Shown here in pieces: positions 33,761 through 46,786 of a stretch of DNA of 64,000 nucleotides. The translations under genes and the position numbers were made by a program. The notes beneath the pieces were generated by a model, which ran no database searches, had not been told where the DNA came from, and was given only the letters and a program-made list of their open reading frames with translations. Source of the DNA: Paralithodes platypus (lineage: Eukaryota; Arthropoda; Malacostraca; Decapoda; Lithodidae); contig CM064480.1 of NCBI GenBank assembly GCA_032716605.1, positions 44,695,194-44,759,193 on the forward strand, in the 5' to 3' direction. Within the stretch, counting starts at the first letter, position 1. Every line of letters begins with the position of its first letter.

Positions 33761-34540
33761 AAAAGGGGGAGGCAACACCTTGGAGGGCTAACTCAGCTTG
33801 TGGATCCAGCATTGTGTTAACATTTATAGTGGTTGATGTCAATGGTATAAGGAATATCTGGTGCAATTTTCATCACCCTATGTGCGCACATGCGCGAAAT
33901 TTGGTTTATAATACATAAAAATACAAAGCATTGTATTTTCCAAGATAAATTGCCCAGTTTTGTTTATGAAGTAGCCTTCATATAATACCTTCAAATTGGT
34001 CATATTTGTTTGCCCACATTCAACATACAAGCTGTGGAAAAAATTGTTGAATAGACATTTAGCTATTGCGGCTCTAAATAAAAATCAAATAAAAAAATTA
34101 CCCATGAATGTAATTTGGGTTGTAACCCACATCCCCTTTTGCAAAAGTTGCTTATATACCTATATAACATGTCTGCAAAGTGGGGAGGATTTGGAGCAAT
34201 ATTCAATGGAGTTATATATTTTACAAGGTGAAAATATGTGTATCGCGAGTATACAAAATAATACATTTAGTTGGTTTAACCAGTGGAATATAACCGAATA
34301 TGCTTTAGTTAGCCATACAAAATGTCGAAAATGGCGTTCTCTCTCATTACAGCACTAAAAGAAAACGGGATCCCAGGAATTTCTATAGAACTATTATTTA
34401 TTTATTGTGTGGTTAGAGTTGGTTCTGTGTATTTTGAGAGTACGAGGGCATATTTTTGTTTGGGGGGAGTGGGGGCTATGAATTGCAGATGGGTATATTT
34501 GTTGTATAGCTTTGTTTTAGTGTTCTCTGGGAAGGATTTC

Positions 34541-35041
34541 GATAAATCTACAGTTATACTACCCCTATTTTGTCGCTATTCTGTTGGTACTAATGGGTTT
34601 ATATTATTAGTAGTAAACTTAGTATGGTTTGATGATGCACGGAAATGTATATTTGACTTGAAATAGATACATTGAAGTATTACAAACCTTCGCAAACTCA
34701 TAAACAGGGAACGTGAGGGGGAGTTTAGACCGTCGCGGAGACAGGTTACTTTTCGGTTAGGTTAGGTTAAGTTAAGTTAGGTTAGGCTAATGCTAAAAAT
34801 ACTAAAATGCGACGGTCCTCGGTATTAAACAACACTGTATAGCCTATCAAAGAAAACATTAAAAACAACAACAAATTACCTGAAAATCTCGTATCTGGTT
34901 GGTGATAATTTGTTATCAAAATATGTTTTTTTCCAGTTTCCGCGTCTGCTGAACCATCCAAAAACACGCTAAAAGGAGTGTTTTGAAGGGGGGAGGTGGT
35001 GGGGGGTAGTTGGGTAGGGGTAGTATAACTGTAGATTTACC
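34541..35041. mobile_element. Nested 501-bp TIR element with 8-bp target duplication
   Basis: Left end GATAAATCTACAGTTATACT and right-end complement GGTAAATCTACAGTTATACT continue to a 27-bp inverted repeat with a single mismatch. AGGATTTC occurs directly outside both ends (34533-34540 and 35042-35049), a perfect 8-bp duplication. An 8-bp duplication fits hAT or P-type transposition, but the terminal bases are not a standard hAT end, so the class stays open. No coding capacity. Contains a TTAGG run. Confidence 0.8.
34755..34790. repeat. Short interstitial TTAGG-type repeat
   Basis: Seven pentamers, GGTTA three times, AGTTA twice, GGTTA and GGCTA: the arthropod telomere unit with three substitutions, inside the nested TIR element. 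Confidence 0.8.
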
Positions 35042-35256
35042 AGGATTTCATAGCCTAAAACCGAATAAATATATAAAGGTTCAGTGGTTCTGTAAGTGGT
35101 GGTGGGGTGTTGGAGATGGTAGATTGTGTGTTTTCTCTTCCCTTACATTTTCCTATATCATAGGAAGAATTTTAGCCCCCCTTTCCCCCCCCCCCCCCCG
35201 AAAAAAATACATGATCTGAAAGTTTCAGGCCTCCCCAAGGTGTAGCCTCCCCTTTT

Positions 35257-35773
35257 TAAATAATAAACAGAGCACAGAAGTGTATAATCTCAAATTGCCT
35301 ATTTCAAAATGTGCGATCTCTTATCTGATACCCAATAATAAAGATGTAAGCAGTGTCGTGCAATCCCTCTCTTTGAATGTACCGCATGATAGTTGGCTGA
35401 CTGACACATTCACACACCCTAACACTTGCATAGTACATGGTCACCCCGTCATGTACAGTATACACACATACTTATTCTCACTTTAACATATTCACATCTC
35501 TTCAGCAACAATGTATACCAAAGTGTTATGGCTTGTACGGTTGGGTGAATACAAAATAAATAAATAATATACTTGCAAGTACTGCACAAAAACAAAACAC
35601 AAGACACACATATGAACATACATGCAGTACATACACTTTAACAATAACGAACACATATCATATTTCACATTGGAGCCTATTGTCAAGAGCGAATAAAGAC
35701 AAAGGAATAATACTGACGTGAGAATGACTTAGGTCCAGGAAAAACGTAAATAATTTGGTGAGGCTATCTTACT

Positions 35774-35830
<57 letters not shown>

Positions 35831-35967
35831 CACTTTCATAGAGACACCCTTTCAACAGCAATGATAGGGCTTGTAGTGAAGTAGTGAATTATAGAATGTA
35901 TAGAATACTCTCAATACACTGGGAACATCTGAGGTGCCTTGTTGAAAATAGTATTTACATCTGTGTA

Positions 35968-36023
<56 letters not shown>

Positions 36024-36395
36024 TAACTACTAGGATCTATCGAGGACATCTAAAAGCCTTTGTATTTTCATGACTATTCACTGAGCTGTATATAGGAATC
36101 TTGAGTTAGCAAACATTTGTAACAGTGGTAAAGACAGTTTCTCTGGAAGAACTGGCGCTTTATTCAAGACCAAAGACATATGTATGTATGTATATAGCCT
36201 ACTCTGACACCTTCCCTAGTTTTTTTTTTTTTTTTTTATAATAATCATTATAGTTTATTTTAAACAAAATAATAATAATATATATTATTATTATTAGTAT
36301 TAGTAATATTATTAGTAGTAGTAATTTAATATATATATGTTTTGGCAACGGAATTAACACGTTATTCAACATCCTTTCTACATTGTTTAATGTCT
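35257..36395. other. Unassigned; two (CA)n arrays, poly-T, (TAA)n
   Basis: (CA)n at about 35774-35828 and 35972-36021, poly-T at 36221-36238, (AAT)n-like at 36268-36325. No gene recognised. Confidence 0.6.
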
Positions 36396-36565
36396 TTAAC
36401 CCCCTCAGGACAATGGCACATTTTTATCATTTTCGTCTGGTTATAATTAGATGATTTTATTCAGGCATAGAAGGACCTCTTTAAATGAAAAAAAGGTAAA
36501 TAACATTCCAAATGTCCCTTTAAATCATGTTAAGATAATATACAAATAATGTCATGCAGGGTTAA
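36396..36565. mobile_element. TTAA-flanked short MITE
   Basis: 170 bp starting TTAACCCCCTCAGGAC and ending with the complement of TTAACCCTGCATGAC. Non-coding. Ends resemble those of families C and D. Confidence 0.6.
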
Positions 36566-36876
36566 ATGGTCGGTTTTTTTTTTTTTTTTGTCATTGTCTT
36601 CTATTTTATCAAATCCCCTTTGTTGTTTTCCCCAGTGGCATTATCACTTATTCGCGCTCTGCTTCTATCCTGTGACCATTTCTCCCCACCCTTGTTTATG
36701 CCCTACTTCATTGTAGCATTATTACTTTCGGGCATGTCACCCCCTTTGGTTGCCTGTGTGTCCTCGCAGGGTTTTTATTTCGTTCTTTCTTTTTTATCTT
36801 AATTGATGTGTTGATATTTTTGGCGGTATGCATTCCTGTTTTTGCAATACCCATATCATACTCGGATCACTTGTAC
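36566..36876. other. Unassigned sequence after poly-T
   Basis: Poly-T at 36573-36589. The 78-codon open frame is hydrophobic by composition only. Confidence 0.4.
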
Positions 36877-37090
36877 TTAACCAATTCAGTACCGGTGACG
36901 TCCTTTTCATTATATTCTGGTAACTATAAGACGGTTTTATTTAGCTTAGGAAGGATGTTTACCGGTTAAAGATTACAGAGTATCTCAATTAATCCTTTTA
37001 GCTACCATATATCCTTCCTAATGGTCATAAAATCGTTTAAATACATCTGAAATATATGCAAAAAGACGTCACCGGTACTGTAAGAGTTAG
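36877..37090. mobile_element. TTAA MITE, family C, copy 1
   Basis: Left end TTAACCAATTCAGTACCGGT and right-end complement CTAACTCTTACAGTACCGGT both continue GACGT, giving imperfect inverted repeats of about 25 bp. The right TTAA has decayed to TTAG. Shares TTCATYATATTCTGG and AGCTTAGGAAGGA with 40602. Confidence 0.8.
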
Positions 37091-38381
<1,291 letters not shown>

Positions 38382-38499
38382 AGTAATATGCTTAATAATC
38401 TTTGAATCTTGCAGTGTTTCACTATTCCCTCTAATATTGCAGTAATATGCTTAATAATCTTTGAATCTTGCAGTGTTTCACTATTCCCTCTAATATTGC
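38382..38499. repeat. 59-bp tandem duplication, two perfect units
   Basis: AGTAATATGCTTAATAATCT begins at 38382 and 38441, and the full 59 bp is repeated without visible change, so the event is recent. Confidence 0.95.
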
Positions 38500-39008
<509 letters not shown>

Positions 39009-39367
39009 TTAAGGGGGGATGGTTCACATTTTGGGCGATTTTTGCATGTATTCATTATTGTTCTAGTTTCCTCCCTAGACCTCCATCAAATTACAAAAAA
39101 ATACATCCATTAGATCCCCCTTCTAGATAAATTTGTACATTTTTCGGTAGAAAAATTTCCCGTTCCTCTTAAAATTGCAGGCTCGCTATCGCTCGCCAGG
39201 AAATAATCGACACCTAAATGACACGAAAGGTCTTAAAATTGACAACGAAATGAGGCAAAAGCTGTTAACATGCCAAACTAATGGGCCGAACGTCTTATAA
39301 TCTCAAAACTAGTGGGGCTAAACATTAGGGAGAAAGGGGTCTAGAAAAACGGGCCGCCTCCCCTTAA
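39009..39367. mobile_element. TTAA-flanked MITE, family B, copy 4
   Basis: 359 bp, TTAAGGGGGGATGG at the left and CCTCCCCTTAA at the right, core GCAGGCTCGCTATCGCTCGC. Confidence 0.85.
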
Positions 39368-39910
39368 ATTTCACTATCTCCCCTCGCGTTATTCCAGCCT
39401 CGTCTTTTGTCTCTTTCCCTTCTCGCTTGATATTGTTGTTGTGTGTGTTTCTTATTCTTTCTGTTTCTGGCTTGCATTTCTTGCCCTCTCGGTCTCTACG
39501 CTTTCCTCTTAACAGTACTTTATTCTGACTTTAGGTTTTACTGTATACACTTTTTCTCGAAACCTTTAATAAATGCACCCCTACACACACATACAGAGAG
39601 AGAGAGAGAGAGATATTATACAGTATATATACATACATATATTTATTATATGTGGGAAAACTTATACATAATGTAGGCGAATTTAAGGGCAATGCAAAGT
39701 AGGTGAAATAACTTGTGGGTGTAGTGACCAGTGGATGAAATTAATTATGAACGAATTAATGTATGGACGCTATGACTTATTGATGAAAAAACTATGGGTG
39801 AAACGACGTGGGTGAAATAGGTAGTGGCCGGCGAGATAACCAGCCAACTAGGATCGGATTATGAGGGCAACACAAATAACAGATGTAAGTGGAGCAAGAG
39901 GTCATATAGT

Positions 39911-39998
<88 letters not shown>

Positions 39999-40121
39999 AT
40001 TTATTCCGATATTCCTCTGTGATTCTGCCCTTGACCTTCCTCCTGTCTACCTCTATATCTCTCGCCTTCCTGTTAGGCTACGGAAGCAAGCAAAAAAATA
40101 CAAATCACACATACACACACA

Positions 40122-40179
<58 letters not shown>

Positions 40180-40249
40180 GAGTACCAGCACATATATAGG
40201 TACTCACTGCTAAATGAAATACCACGCATCACACACACACACGCACGAT

Positions 40250-40314
<65 letters not shown>

Positions 40315-40334
40315 AAAATTATAATTGTATACAA
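39368..40334. other. Unassigned with four microsatellites
   Basis: (GA)n at 39595-39613, (TC)n at 39919-39993, (CA)n(TA)n at 40106-40173, (GA)n at 40251-40311. No gene recognised between them. Confidence 0.6.
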
Positions 40335-40601
40335 TTCATTTTTTTGCATTTACCTTTCCCAAACCATTCCTAAGGTATTATAAGTTAATAAGGGTTTGTT
40401 GTATCATCCTTTGCACCGTATTTAGACAGACGTAACAAATGGTAATCAGATATGAGTCGTACTGTAGGTTTGTAAAATATCTCTAGCAGGAATGAAGAGA
40501 TTTAAGGAAATTTGATCGGTATTTTTACATGGCACCCAAAATACAACCAATAACTGTTGGTTACCATCGGCAATCATAATCACTCTACACCCCATCCATG
40601 T

Positions 40602-40816
40602 TTAACCCGTACAGTACCAGGGACGTACTTTTCATCATATTCTGGAAACTATTAGACGATTTTATTCAGCTTAGGAAGGACCTCTAGCAATAATATGGCT
40701 TCAAACTATCTCAACAAACCCTTTTAACTACCACAGATCCTTCCTAAGCTGCTTAATATCGTCAAAATGTAGCTAGAATAAAATATAACACACGTCGCTG
40801 GTACTCAAAGGGTTAA
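40602..40816. mobile_element. TTAA MITE, family C, copy 2
   Basis: 215 bp. Left TTAACCCGTACAGTACCAGG, right complement TTAACCCTTTGAGTACCAGC, both continuing to GACGT, with TTAA at both edges. Confidence 0.88.
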
Positions 40817-41227
40817 CGCAAAGCGTGATCATAAGAAGTTTCTGCTTGACATTCACAAAATTAGTCATTGTCTTCATGTCCACATTTTCCTAATGATTGG
40901 ATTGATCTAATGAAGGGTGGGGGCAATTATTTTACTATATTGGTGTAGCTTTATAGTTAACCATTTAATTGCGGTAAACATCTTGGTACATTAAATGTAA
41001 AATATGTATGTTAACTTCGACCGACATGCTGGTACGTTTTGGTATTACTGGCTTAATTTTGCATTACTAAGCCGCTCCGCTTGTTGCCAGGGGAAGATAA
41101 GCTTCTAGCCTTCACTCCAATTGCAGTATCAGTATCCTACAGGCCTCGGTAGTGAGAGGGTGTGTGTCCAAGCAAGAGATGATATGGAAGCTGAAGTTCA
41201 AGCATTAACAGGTCCACTTCCATGTGT
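40817..41227. other. Unassigned sequence
   Basis: No gene or repeat recognised apart from lying within the duplication. Confidence 0.4.
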
Positions 41228-41601
41228 TTTAGGAGGGATGGTTCATTTTTTGGCCGATTTTTGGATGTATTCATTATTTGTCTAGTTTCCTCCCTAGACC
41301 TCCATCAAAATTTAAAAAAACATCCGTTAGATCTGCCTTCTAGATTAATTTGTAGGCTACATTTTTCGGTAGAAAAATGTACCGGCCAAAGGCCGGTTCT
41401 TCCAACATTGCAGGCTCACTATCCTTCGCCAGGGAATAAATCGACACCTAAATAGCACGAAAGGTCTAAATATTGACGAAGAAATGGGCGAAAGGTCTTA
41501 AAATCGACTAACTAATGGGGCAAACATCTTAGCATCTGAAAACTAATGGGGCTAAACATGAGGGAGAAAGTGGTCCAGAAAACCAGCCCATCCCCCCTTA
41601 A
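41228..41601. mobile_element. TTAA MITE, family B, copy 5
   Basis: 374 bp. Left edge decayed to TTTAGGAGGGATGG, right edge CCATCCCCCCTTAA. It shares the GGCCGGTTCTTCCAACATTG segment in complement with copy 1. Repeated at 48597-48969 in the second copy of the duplication. Confidence 0.85.
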
Positions 41602-41989
41602 ATGGTTTATTTGATTGGTTTAATTGGTACAGTGCATGATAAACTAATGAAAGAAGAAAGAAAGAAAAATATACGGTAATAAGAAAAAAATGCAAAACAT
41701 TTGTAAAATTCTGTAAAAATGTAATTGCATTATGAAATGAAAAACAAATAATAGTTCTGATGACACAGCGACGAAATGACATAAGGATTATATAGGAAAC
41801 AAACAATTACTAATAGAAACATACTATCTTATTCATTCGTTGCCTAGGGTACGTCTTGCATCAGATCCTATACCAAGTTTTCTTAGCAATAATTTTCATT
41901 TTAGTAAACGTTGTTTCCACATAGCGATTTTGATAATTTAATTTGACTTTATATTGTCCTTGTCCCAATTTTGGTTTGTTTAGTTTGCA
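41602..41989. other. AT-rich spacer
   Basis: May include the 3' untranslated end of the LINE below. No gene. Confidence 0.4.
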
Positions 41990-43545
41990 AGTTTTACATT
42001 TTAATTGTGTTAAAAACGATGATTCGTTAAACATTTTGTTAATGGTGCTATTACATGATGTGGTTTAACATGTGGTGGCAGGCTGTTCCACGCCTTTGCT
42101 CCTTGATATTTATAGAGGATTGGCCGTGACTAGTTTTCATTAAATGTAGTTGTAAAATGTTGCGATGACATGAGCTGTAATTTGCATTATTTCTAATAAC
42201 AAAATAATTTGGATTAATTTCTAAGAAATTAGATAATACTTTTATTATAAAAAGACTAATTAGGAAAATACTGATATAATTGAATTTGAGAAGCTTGAAA
42301 CATTTAAAGGAGTCATTAATATGAATGTAGTTTCCAAAATAAGCCATAGTGCGAATGACCCGTTTATGAACTCAAGCCAATGAAGCCAAGTGTGAAACAC
42401 CTGCACCACCCTATACACTGTGACAATATAATTATAAGATGTGATAATATAAGGGTGTGACATACAAGATGTACAGATTTCCTTTCAAATTATTTCGAAC
42501 AAGATACAGTATGCCGCATTACTTATTTGATTAATTCACAATACTTTGTATTTTATGAGTTATCCATTTCAATCGATCATCTACCATAACGCCTAAAAGT
42601 GTTTACTACATGTTCCTGTCCTAGGTTATTTCCTCCAATGTTGATGGAAATATCGCTTACTGAAATACTATTTTTCCTGGAGAAGATAAAGTAATGAGAC
42701 TTATTGAAGTTTAATGTCAATATGTTTGGTGTAACCCAATTGTTCATTATAATAATGTTTTATGTATTCGATGCATACGCGTATTAGGATTATAGTAGCT
42801 AGCATAGCATCAGCGAATTATATATATTTGAAGAAGCTACTGGAATTAACAATGTCATTAATGTAGAAGATAAATAACATCAGACCCAGGTTTGAGCCTT
42901 GTGGTCATTCATATAAAATGTAGAGAAGAGGTGAATTTGCATAATTTTACTGAACATACTGTTTTCTATTAGTTTAAAAATATTTATAGCAGTTCAGTGT
43001 AGTACCTCTGACACCATACTGTTGGATCTTAGACAGAAGAATCAATCTATCGCCTGACTTGAAAATAGGCACCGCTTTGTTATTTTTTGTTTTTCTGGGA
43101 AAGTTCCACTTATAAAAGAAGCATTACATATACATATGTAAGATAATCGGAACAATCACAGGAGCAACACACTTAATAAGACTCATCGTATCCTGGTGAA
43201 GTGTTGCCAAAGTTATTGATAATAAGTAAATATTCTTCTGTAGCTAAGTGAAAGGACAAATCATTCACATGTCTATTTCCAAAGTATTCATGGTAGTCAT
43301 TGGGTTGTTCTGGGATTGCTTAAGCCAAGTTTTTCCCCATGTTTACGATTTTTTTTTTTTTTAGAATTGTCGCTACATCAGTAGGATATGTTATGCTATT
43401 ATTATCAACACTTAAGTTTATACTATGATTTGAAAAATGTTTCCCTCTGTTCATGATCATATTTATGATTTCCCACATTTGCTTTACTGTTACCAGATAC
43501 AATCTCTATTTCATTGTTATAGTAATTAATTGTTTTGGATTTAAT
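41990..43545 (-). pseudogene. Jockey/CR1-type LINE fragment, heavily decayed
   Basis: On the minus strand, broken frames read TVKQMWEIINMIMNRGKHF (near 43490), AVPIFKSGDRL (near 43070), QGSNLGLMLFIFYINDIVN with a damaged FADA box near 42810-42900, then NILTLNFNKSHYFIFSRKN, and YFVIRNNANYSSCHRN (near 42190). The order matches a reverse transcriptase from before the palm to the C terminus. Many stops. Repeated at 49357-50914. Confidence 0.75.
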
Positions 43546-44783
43546 TGTCTGGGTTTATTTGTGAGAGCTACATACCACGTACAAATGTGAGGTTAATTTA
43601 GCTTTACAGGCCATAACTCATACTGTCTAACAAACACCATAGTTGTTCAATAAATGTTTATTTCATTGAGTTACTGCGAGTGGAGAAAGACAAAAACAGA
43701 TGGAATAATACGCTTTTTCCCGGGCCCACCGCGCGGGCTAAACACAGAGACTTGTTACCACCACTGTGAAGGCCACCGAGTATATAAGGGAGTGAACTAG
43801 ACTTCCATAGGGAGAATTTTACATGAATGTTTCAATGAGAACAATCTCGTTCCGCTCGCTCCCATACTTTTTGCGCTAGGGAGAGTTATAGTGAGCAAAA
43901 ATTATCTCAAATGCTCTGCGGAGGCGTACATAACAGTACTGTATATAAGGAGCTGGATGAATTAGGTTAAAACCTATGATAACATTTAAATAATTATATA
44001 TAGAAATGAATTAATTGAAACATTAGTGACAATTTTCTTTAATTTCATTAACATGTGATTAAATAACTCTATCAGTACTTCACAAGTTCCTCTGTATATG
44101 TGTGTGTATACTCACAAGATTTCTACCCCCCCCCCCCAAAAAAAAAGGTAAACTGACTATACTGAATACTGACCAGTACCTTCTTTGATCTACAAATGCA
44201 ACAATGTTGTTATAACACTTTTAATATTTAGGACGCTATTCTTTACATTAGTTTGGTCATCGTAAGACGATTTTTGTTATACGAATGACGTAGGGTACCG
44301 TAATAAAAAGCTGTCAATTTTGTTTCAAATATCCCTTAATTCGCACAAATCCTAAGTCAGGTTAATAAAGTCGTCTAATAGTAGCCTGAATATAATAAAC
44401 GATGGGATCATGGTGTACTGAATAGGGCTAATAATTTTCCGTGTCCATAATTACAGATCCCATCAGAAAACAAATCACGTATGTTGGAGACATGTGCTCT
44501 ACTGAATAGCTTTGCTGCGTTAATATGCCTCCTCACTGGATAGACTTTCATGTATATTGTATGTTTTTGTTTTGTTCTTGTCCATAGAAAACATACTAAT
44601 AAATTATAGAAATTATATATCTTACCCTGATACATTATTTGAAATCATTAACATAAATCGCTTGCCACTGGCTAGAGATTAGAGAAGAATACAGAGACAA
44701 ATAGTATTTCGTCCTCATTTAATTTAATTGGGGTAGATTGAACAGTTACCTAGGGGTATTTCGTAGCGGGATACTTTTATTTT

Positions 44784-44786
<3 letters not shown>
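43546..44786. other. Unassigned; two TATA-like sites
   Basis: A GC-rich patch CCCGGGCCCACCGCGCGGGC near 43719 is followed by GTATATAAGGGAG (about 43779) and GTATATAAGGAGC (about 43941). They could be promoter elements of an unidentified unit, but there is no coding region beside them. Poly-C/poly-A at about 44127-44147. The 75-codon minus-strand open frame at 44408-44635 has no domain. Confidence 0.3.
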
Positions 44787-44817
<31 letters not shown>

Positions 44818-44841
44818 TTCTCTCTCTCTTTTTTTTTCTCG

Positions 44842-44872
<31 letters not shown>

Positions 44873-45031
44873 TTTTTTTTCTTTTTCTTTTTTGCTTGTT
44901 TTTCTTTTTTTTACTAGGTTGAAAATAACTGGTCACTTCATAAAGATTTTACAGGCTAAAGGAACATATGTTGCCATAGTAGCCTACTTATCTAAAAGCC
45001 TAACCAGAATTACACATTACTGTGTTTTACG

Positions 45032-46384
45032 TTATTTCACTGCAGCATTTTCTTTAAGCCATTTGTTTGCCTTGCATTTGAAACTAATCACAGTGTCATT
45101 AGTAATAATATTGTCTGCATTTACAAAAATATTCCACATCTTACAATATTTTGGGATAAAATGTCGTTGGTATGCTGTGGTGTGGCAGCGGGGCTCCTCT
45201 AGTGCGTCAGGGGCTCTCTCCACTGTTTTTGTGGTACGCTCCTGTCGTCGCTGTAGTTGCCTCAGTGACTGAAGGTGAGGGGCATGGTGGTTTTGTATCT
45301 TAAATAATGTTGTTATACCAGCCACATCCCTTCTATGTTGTAAGTCATCCATTCTTGTAACATGTATTGATGTAAAGCCATCTTCAATAATCCTGAGGGC
45401 TCTTCTTTGAACCTTATCCAGTAAACTAAGGTGTGTGTTGGCTGCACCTCCCCAAGCTAGATGTGAACATTCCATAGCTGATCTTATTTGGGCTTTGTAC
45501 AAAACTGCTCTTCCTTTTTTGTCAACATATGATATTTTTCTCAAGGATGTTAATTTTGAAGATGCTTTCCTTGCGATAGTTTCGATATGACTCTTAAAAG
45601 ATAATTTTTTGTCATAAATGACACCCAATATTTCAATTGCATTCTTTGATTTGATTGTGTTATTATTCAAATTGAGTTGGAGTTGAGACTCGGTTCTTGT
45701 AATGGCTAGTAACTGAGTTTTATGAGGAGTGAACCTAACCTGCCATATCTCTCCCCATTTCATGATGTCCTCCAGCCTCCTGGTGACTAAGGCTACTGCA
45801 GCTTGTTCATCATTTGGGCTGTATGTCACTGCCAATGTGCCATCATCAGCAAAGGCTCGGGCTTCTGGAATGAGATGTAGCAGGTCATTTAAGAAGATGT
45901 TCCACAATAGTGGACCCAGGACACTTCCTTGGGGCACTCCTGCTTCGATGTTGTGGAGGGCTGACTCCTTACCATCCATCACTACCTTAAGTTGTCTTTT
46001 GTTCAGGTAGCTGTATAATACATTGTGTAGGGCACCGTCCACTCCATTTGACTTCAATTTCTCCAGTAGGGCGTTGTGCCAAACTCTGTCAAATGCACCT
46101 TCAATGTCAAGTGCCAATACACAGGTTCGTTTGCCTGTGTCGAGTGCAGCAGTCCATTCTGATGTAAGAAGGAGGTGTAGGTCGGCAGCGGAGTAGCCCT
46201 TACGAAAACCATACTGTCTGTCACTTAGTAGGTGGTTCTTGGTTAAATGATCAGTAAGGCGTGAGGAAATAATTTGTTCAAGTACTTTGCTGATTATACA
46301 GAGCAATGAAACTGGCCGGTAGTTTGCTATATCATTCTTGTTACCTGATTTGTATATAGGAACCACATTGCATACTTTCCACAT
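45032..46384 (-). CDS. Jockey-type LINE reverse transcriptase and C-terminal region
   Basis: 450 uninterrupted codons. Motifs in order: CNVVPIYKSGNKNDIANYRP (about residue 5), RQYGFRKGYSAAD, VLALDIEGAFDRVWH, EAGVPQGSVLGPLLWNIFLN, AFADDGTLAV (catalytic DD), ILGVIYDKKLSFKSHI, then MECSHLAWGG and LDKVQRRALRII. The N-terminal reverse transcriptase fingers (KAVGPDGISARIL) are in another frame upstream, so a complete polyprotein is not encoded. It would copy element RNA at a nicked target. The 7.3-kb sibling has a 3-base insertion bringing a TAA near 52864. Confidence 0.9.
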   Translation of the reverse strand: MWKVCNVVPIYKSGNKNDIANYRPVSLLCIISKVLEQIISSRLTDHLTKNHLLSDRQYGFRKGYSAADLHLLLTSEWTAALDTGKRTCVLALDIEGAFDRVWHNALLEKLKSNGVDGALHNVLYSYLNKRQLKVVMDGKESALHNIEAGVPQGSVLGPLLWNIFLNDLLHLIPEARAFADDGTLAVTYSPNDEQAAVALVTRRLEDIMKWGEIWQVRFTPHKTQLLAITRTESQLQLNLNNNTIKSKNAIEILGVIYDKKLSFKSHIETIARKASSKLTSLRKISYVDKKGRAVLYKAQIRSAMECSHLAWGGAANTHLSLLDKVQRRALRIIEDGFTSIHVTRMDDLQHRRDVAGITTLFKIQNHHAPHLQSLRQLQRRQERTTKTVERAPDALEEPRCHTTAYQRHFIPKYCKMWNIFVNADNIITNDTVISFKCKANKWLKENAAVK

Positions 46385-46415
46385 ATCAGGCCACTGCTGT
46401 TGGATCAGACAGTTA

Positions 46416-46727
46416 TTAAAGATTTTGGTGAGTGGAGCAGATAATTCTTTTGCAATTTGTTTTCAAAATGCGTGCACTAATTCCATCAGGGCCTACTGCT
46501 TTCTTGTGGTCCAAATCTTTAAGAAGTTTGTGTACTTCAGCTTCTGTTGTGGTTACTTGTATTATTTTTTCTTGTGATAAAGTTGGTATGCTAGGTGACT
46601 GTAGATGAGGGTTTGGTACTTTCATCTTCATGGAGAAATGGTGAGCAAAGGCATTGATTTTATCTGTTGTATTTAGGGCTACTACACCATTGGGAAGAGA
46701 AAGTGGTGGTATGGAGTCTTCTCTCAA
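46416..46727 (-). pseudogene. Jockey-type LINE segment between endonuclease and palm domain
   Basis: 103 codons ending in KAVGPDGISARIL, the start of the reverse transcriptase fingers. It is out of frame with both the endonuclease upstream and the palm domain downstream, so it marks two frameshifts in the element. Confidence 0.75.
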
Positions 46728-46786
46728 TGTCCCCTGTTTCTCCTTTATTATATTCCACCATTGCTTGCTTCCAATTTTGTCTTCAT

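Larger units (their letters stand above)
33761..35256. mobile_element. TIR-bounded DNA transposon of about 1.5 kb (non-autonomous)
   Basis: Left end AAAAGGGGGAGGCAACACCT and right end, read in complement, AAAAGGGGAGGCTACACCTT pair over about 24 bp with one gap and one mismatch, followed by TGG. No clean target duplication can be assigned (flanks TACTAAT and TAAATAAT are only similar). Inside are a poly-C tract (about 35186-35199) and the nested element below. Without the nested element it would be about 990 bp. The open frames inside (for example 33996-34358) show no transposase motif, so the superfamily is unassigned. Confidence 0.75.

Noticed and set aside
33996..34666. 120- and 114-codon open frames inside the TIR element as a transposase
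   Set aside because: No catalytic or zinc-finger motifs, and the second is interrupted by the nested element boundary. Composition is AT-driven.
34755..34790. True telomere or chromosome end
   Set aside because: Only seven imperfect units, internal to a transposon and flanked by ordinary sequence.
43770..43960. Promoter from two TATA-like sites
   Set aside because: No adjacent coding region or other promoter element. TATATAAGG is easily met by chance in AT-rich DNA.
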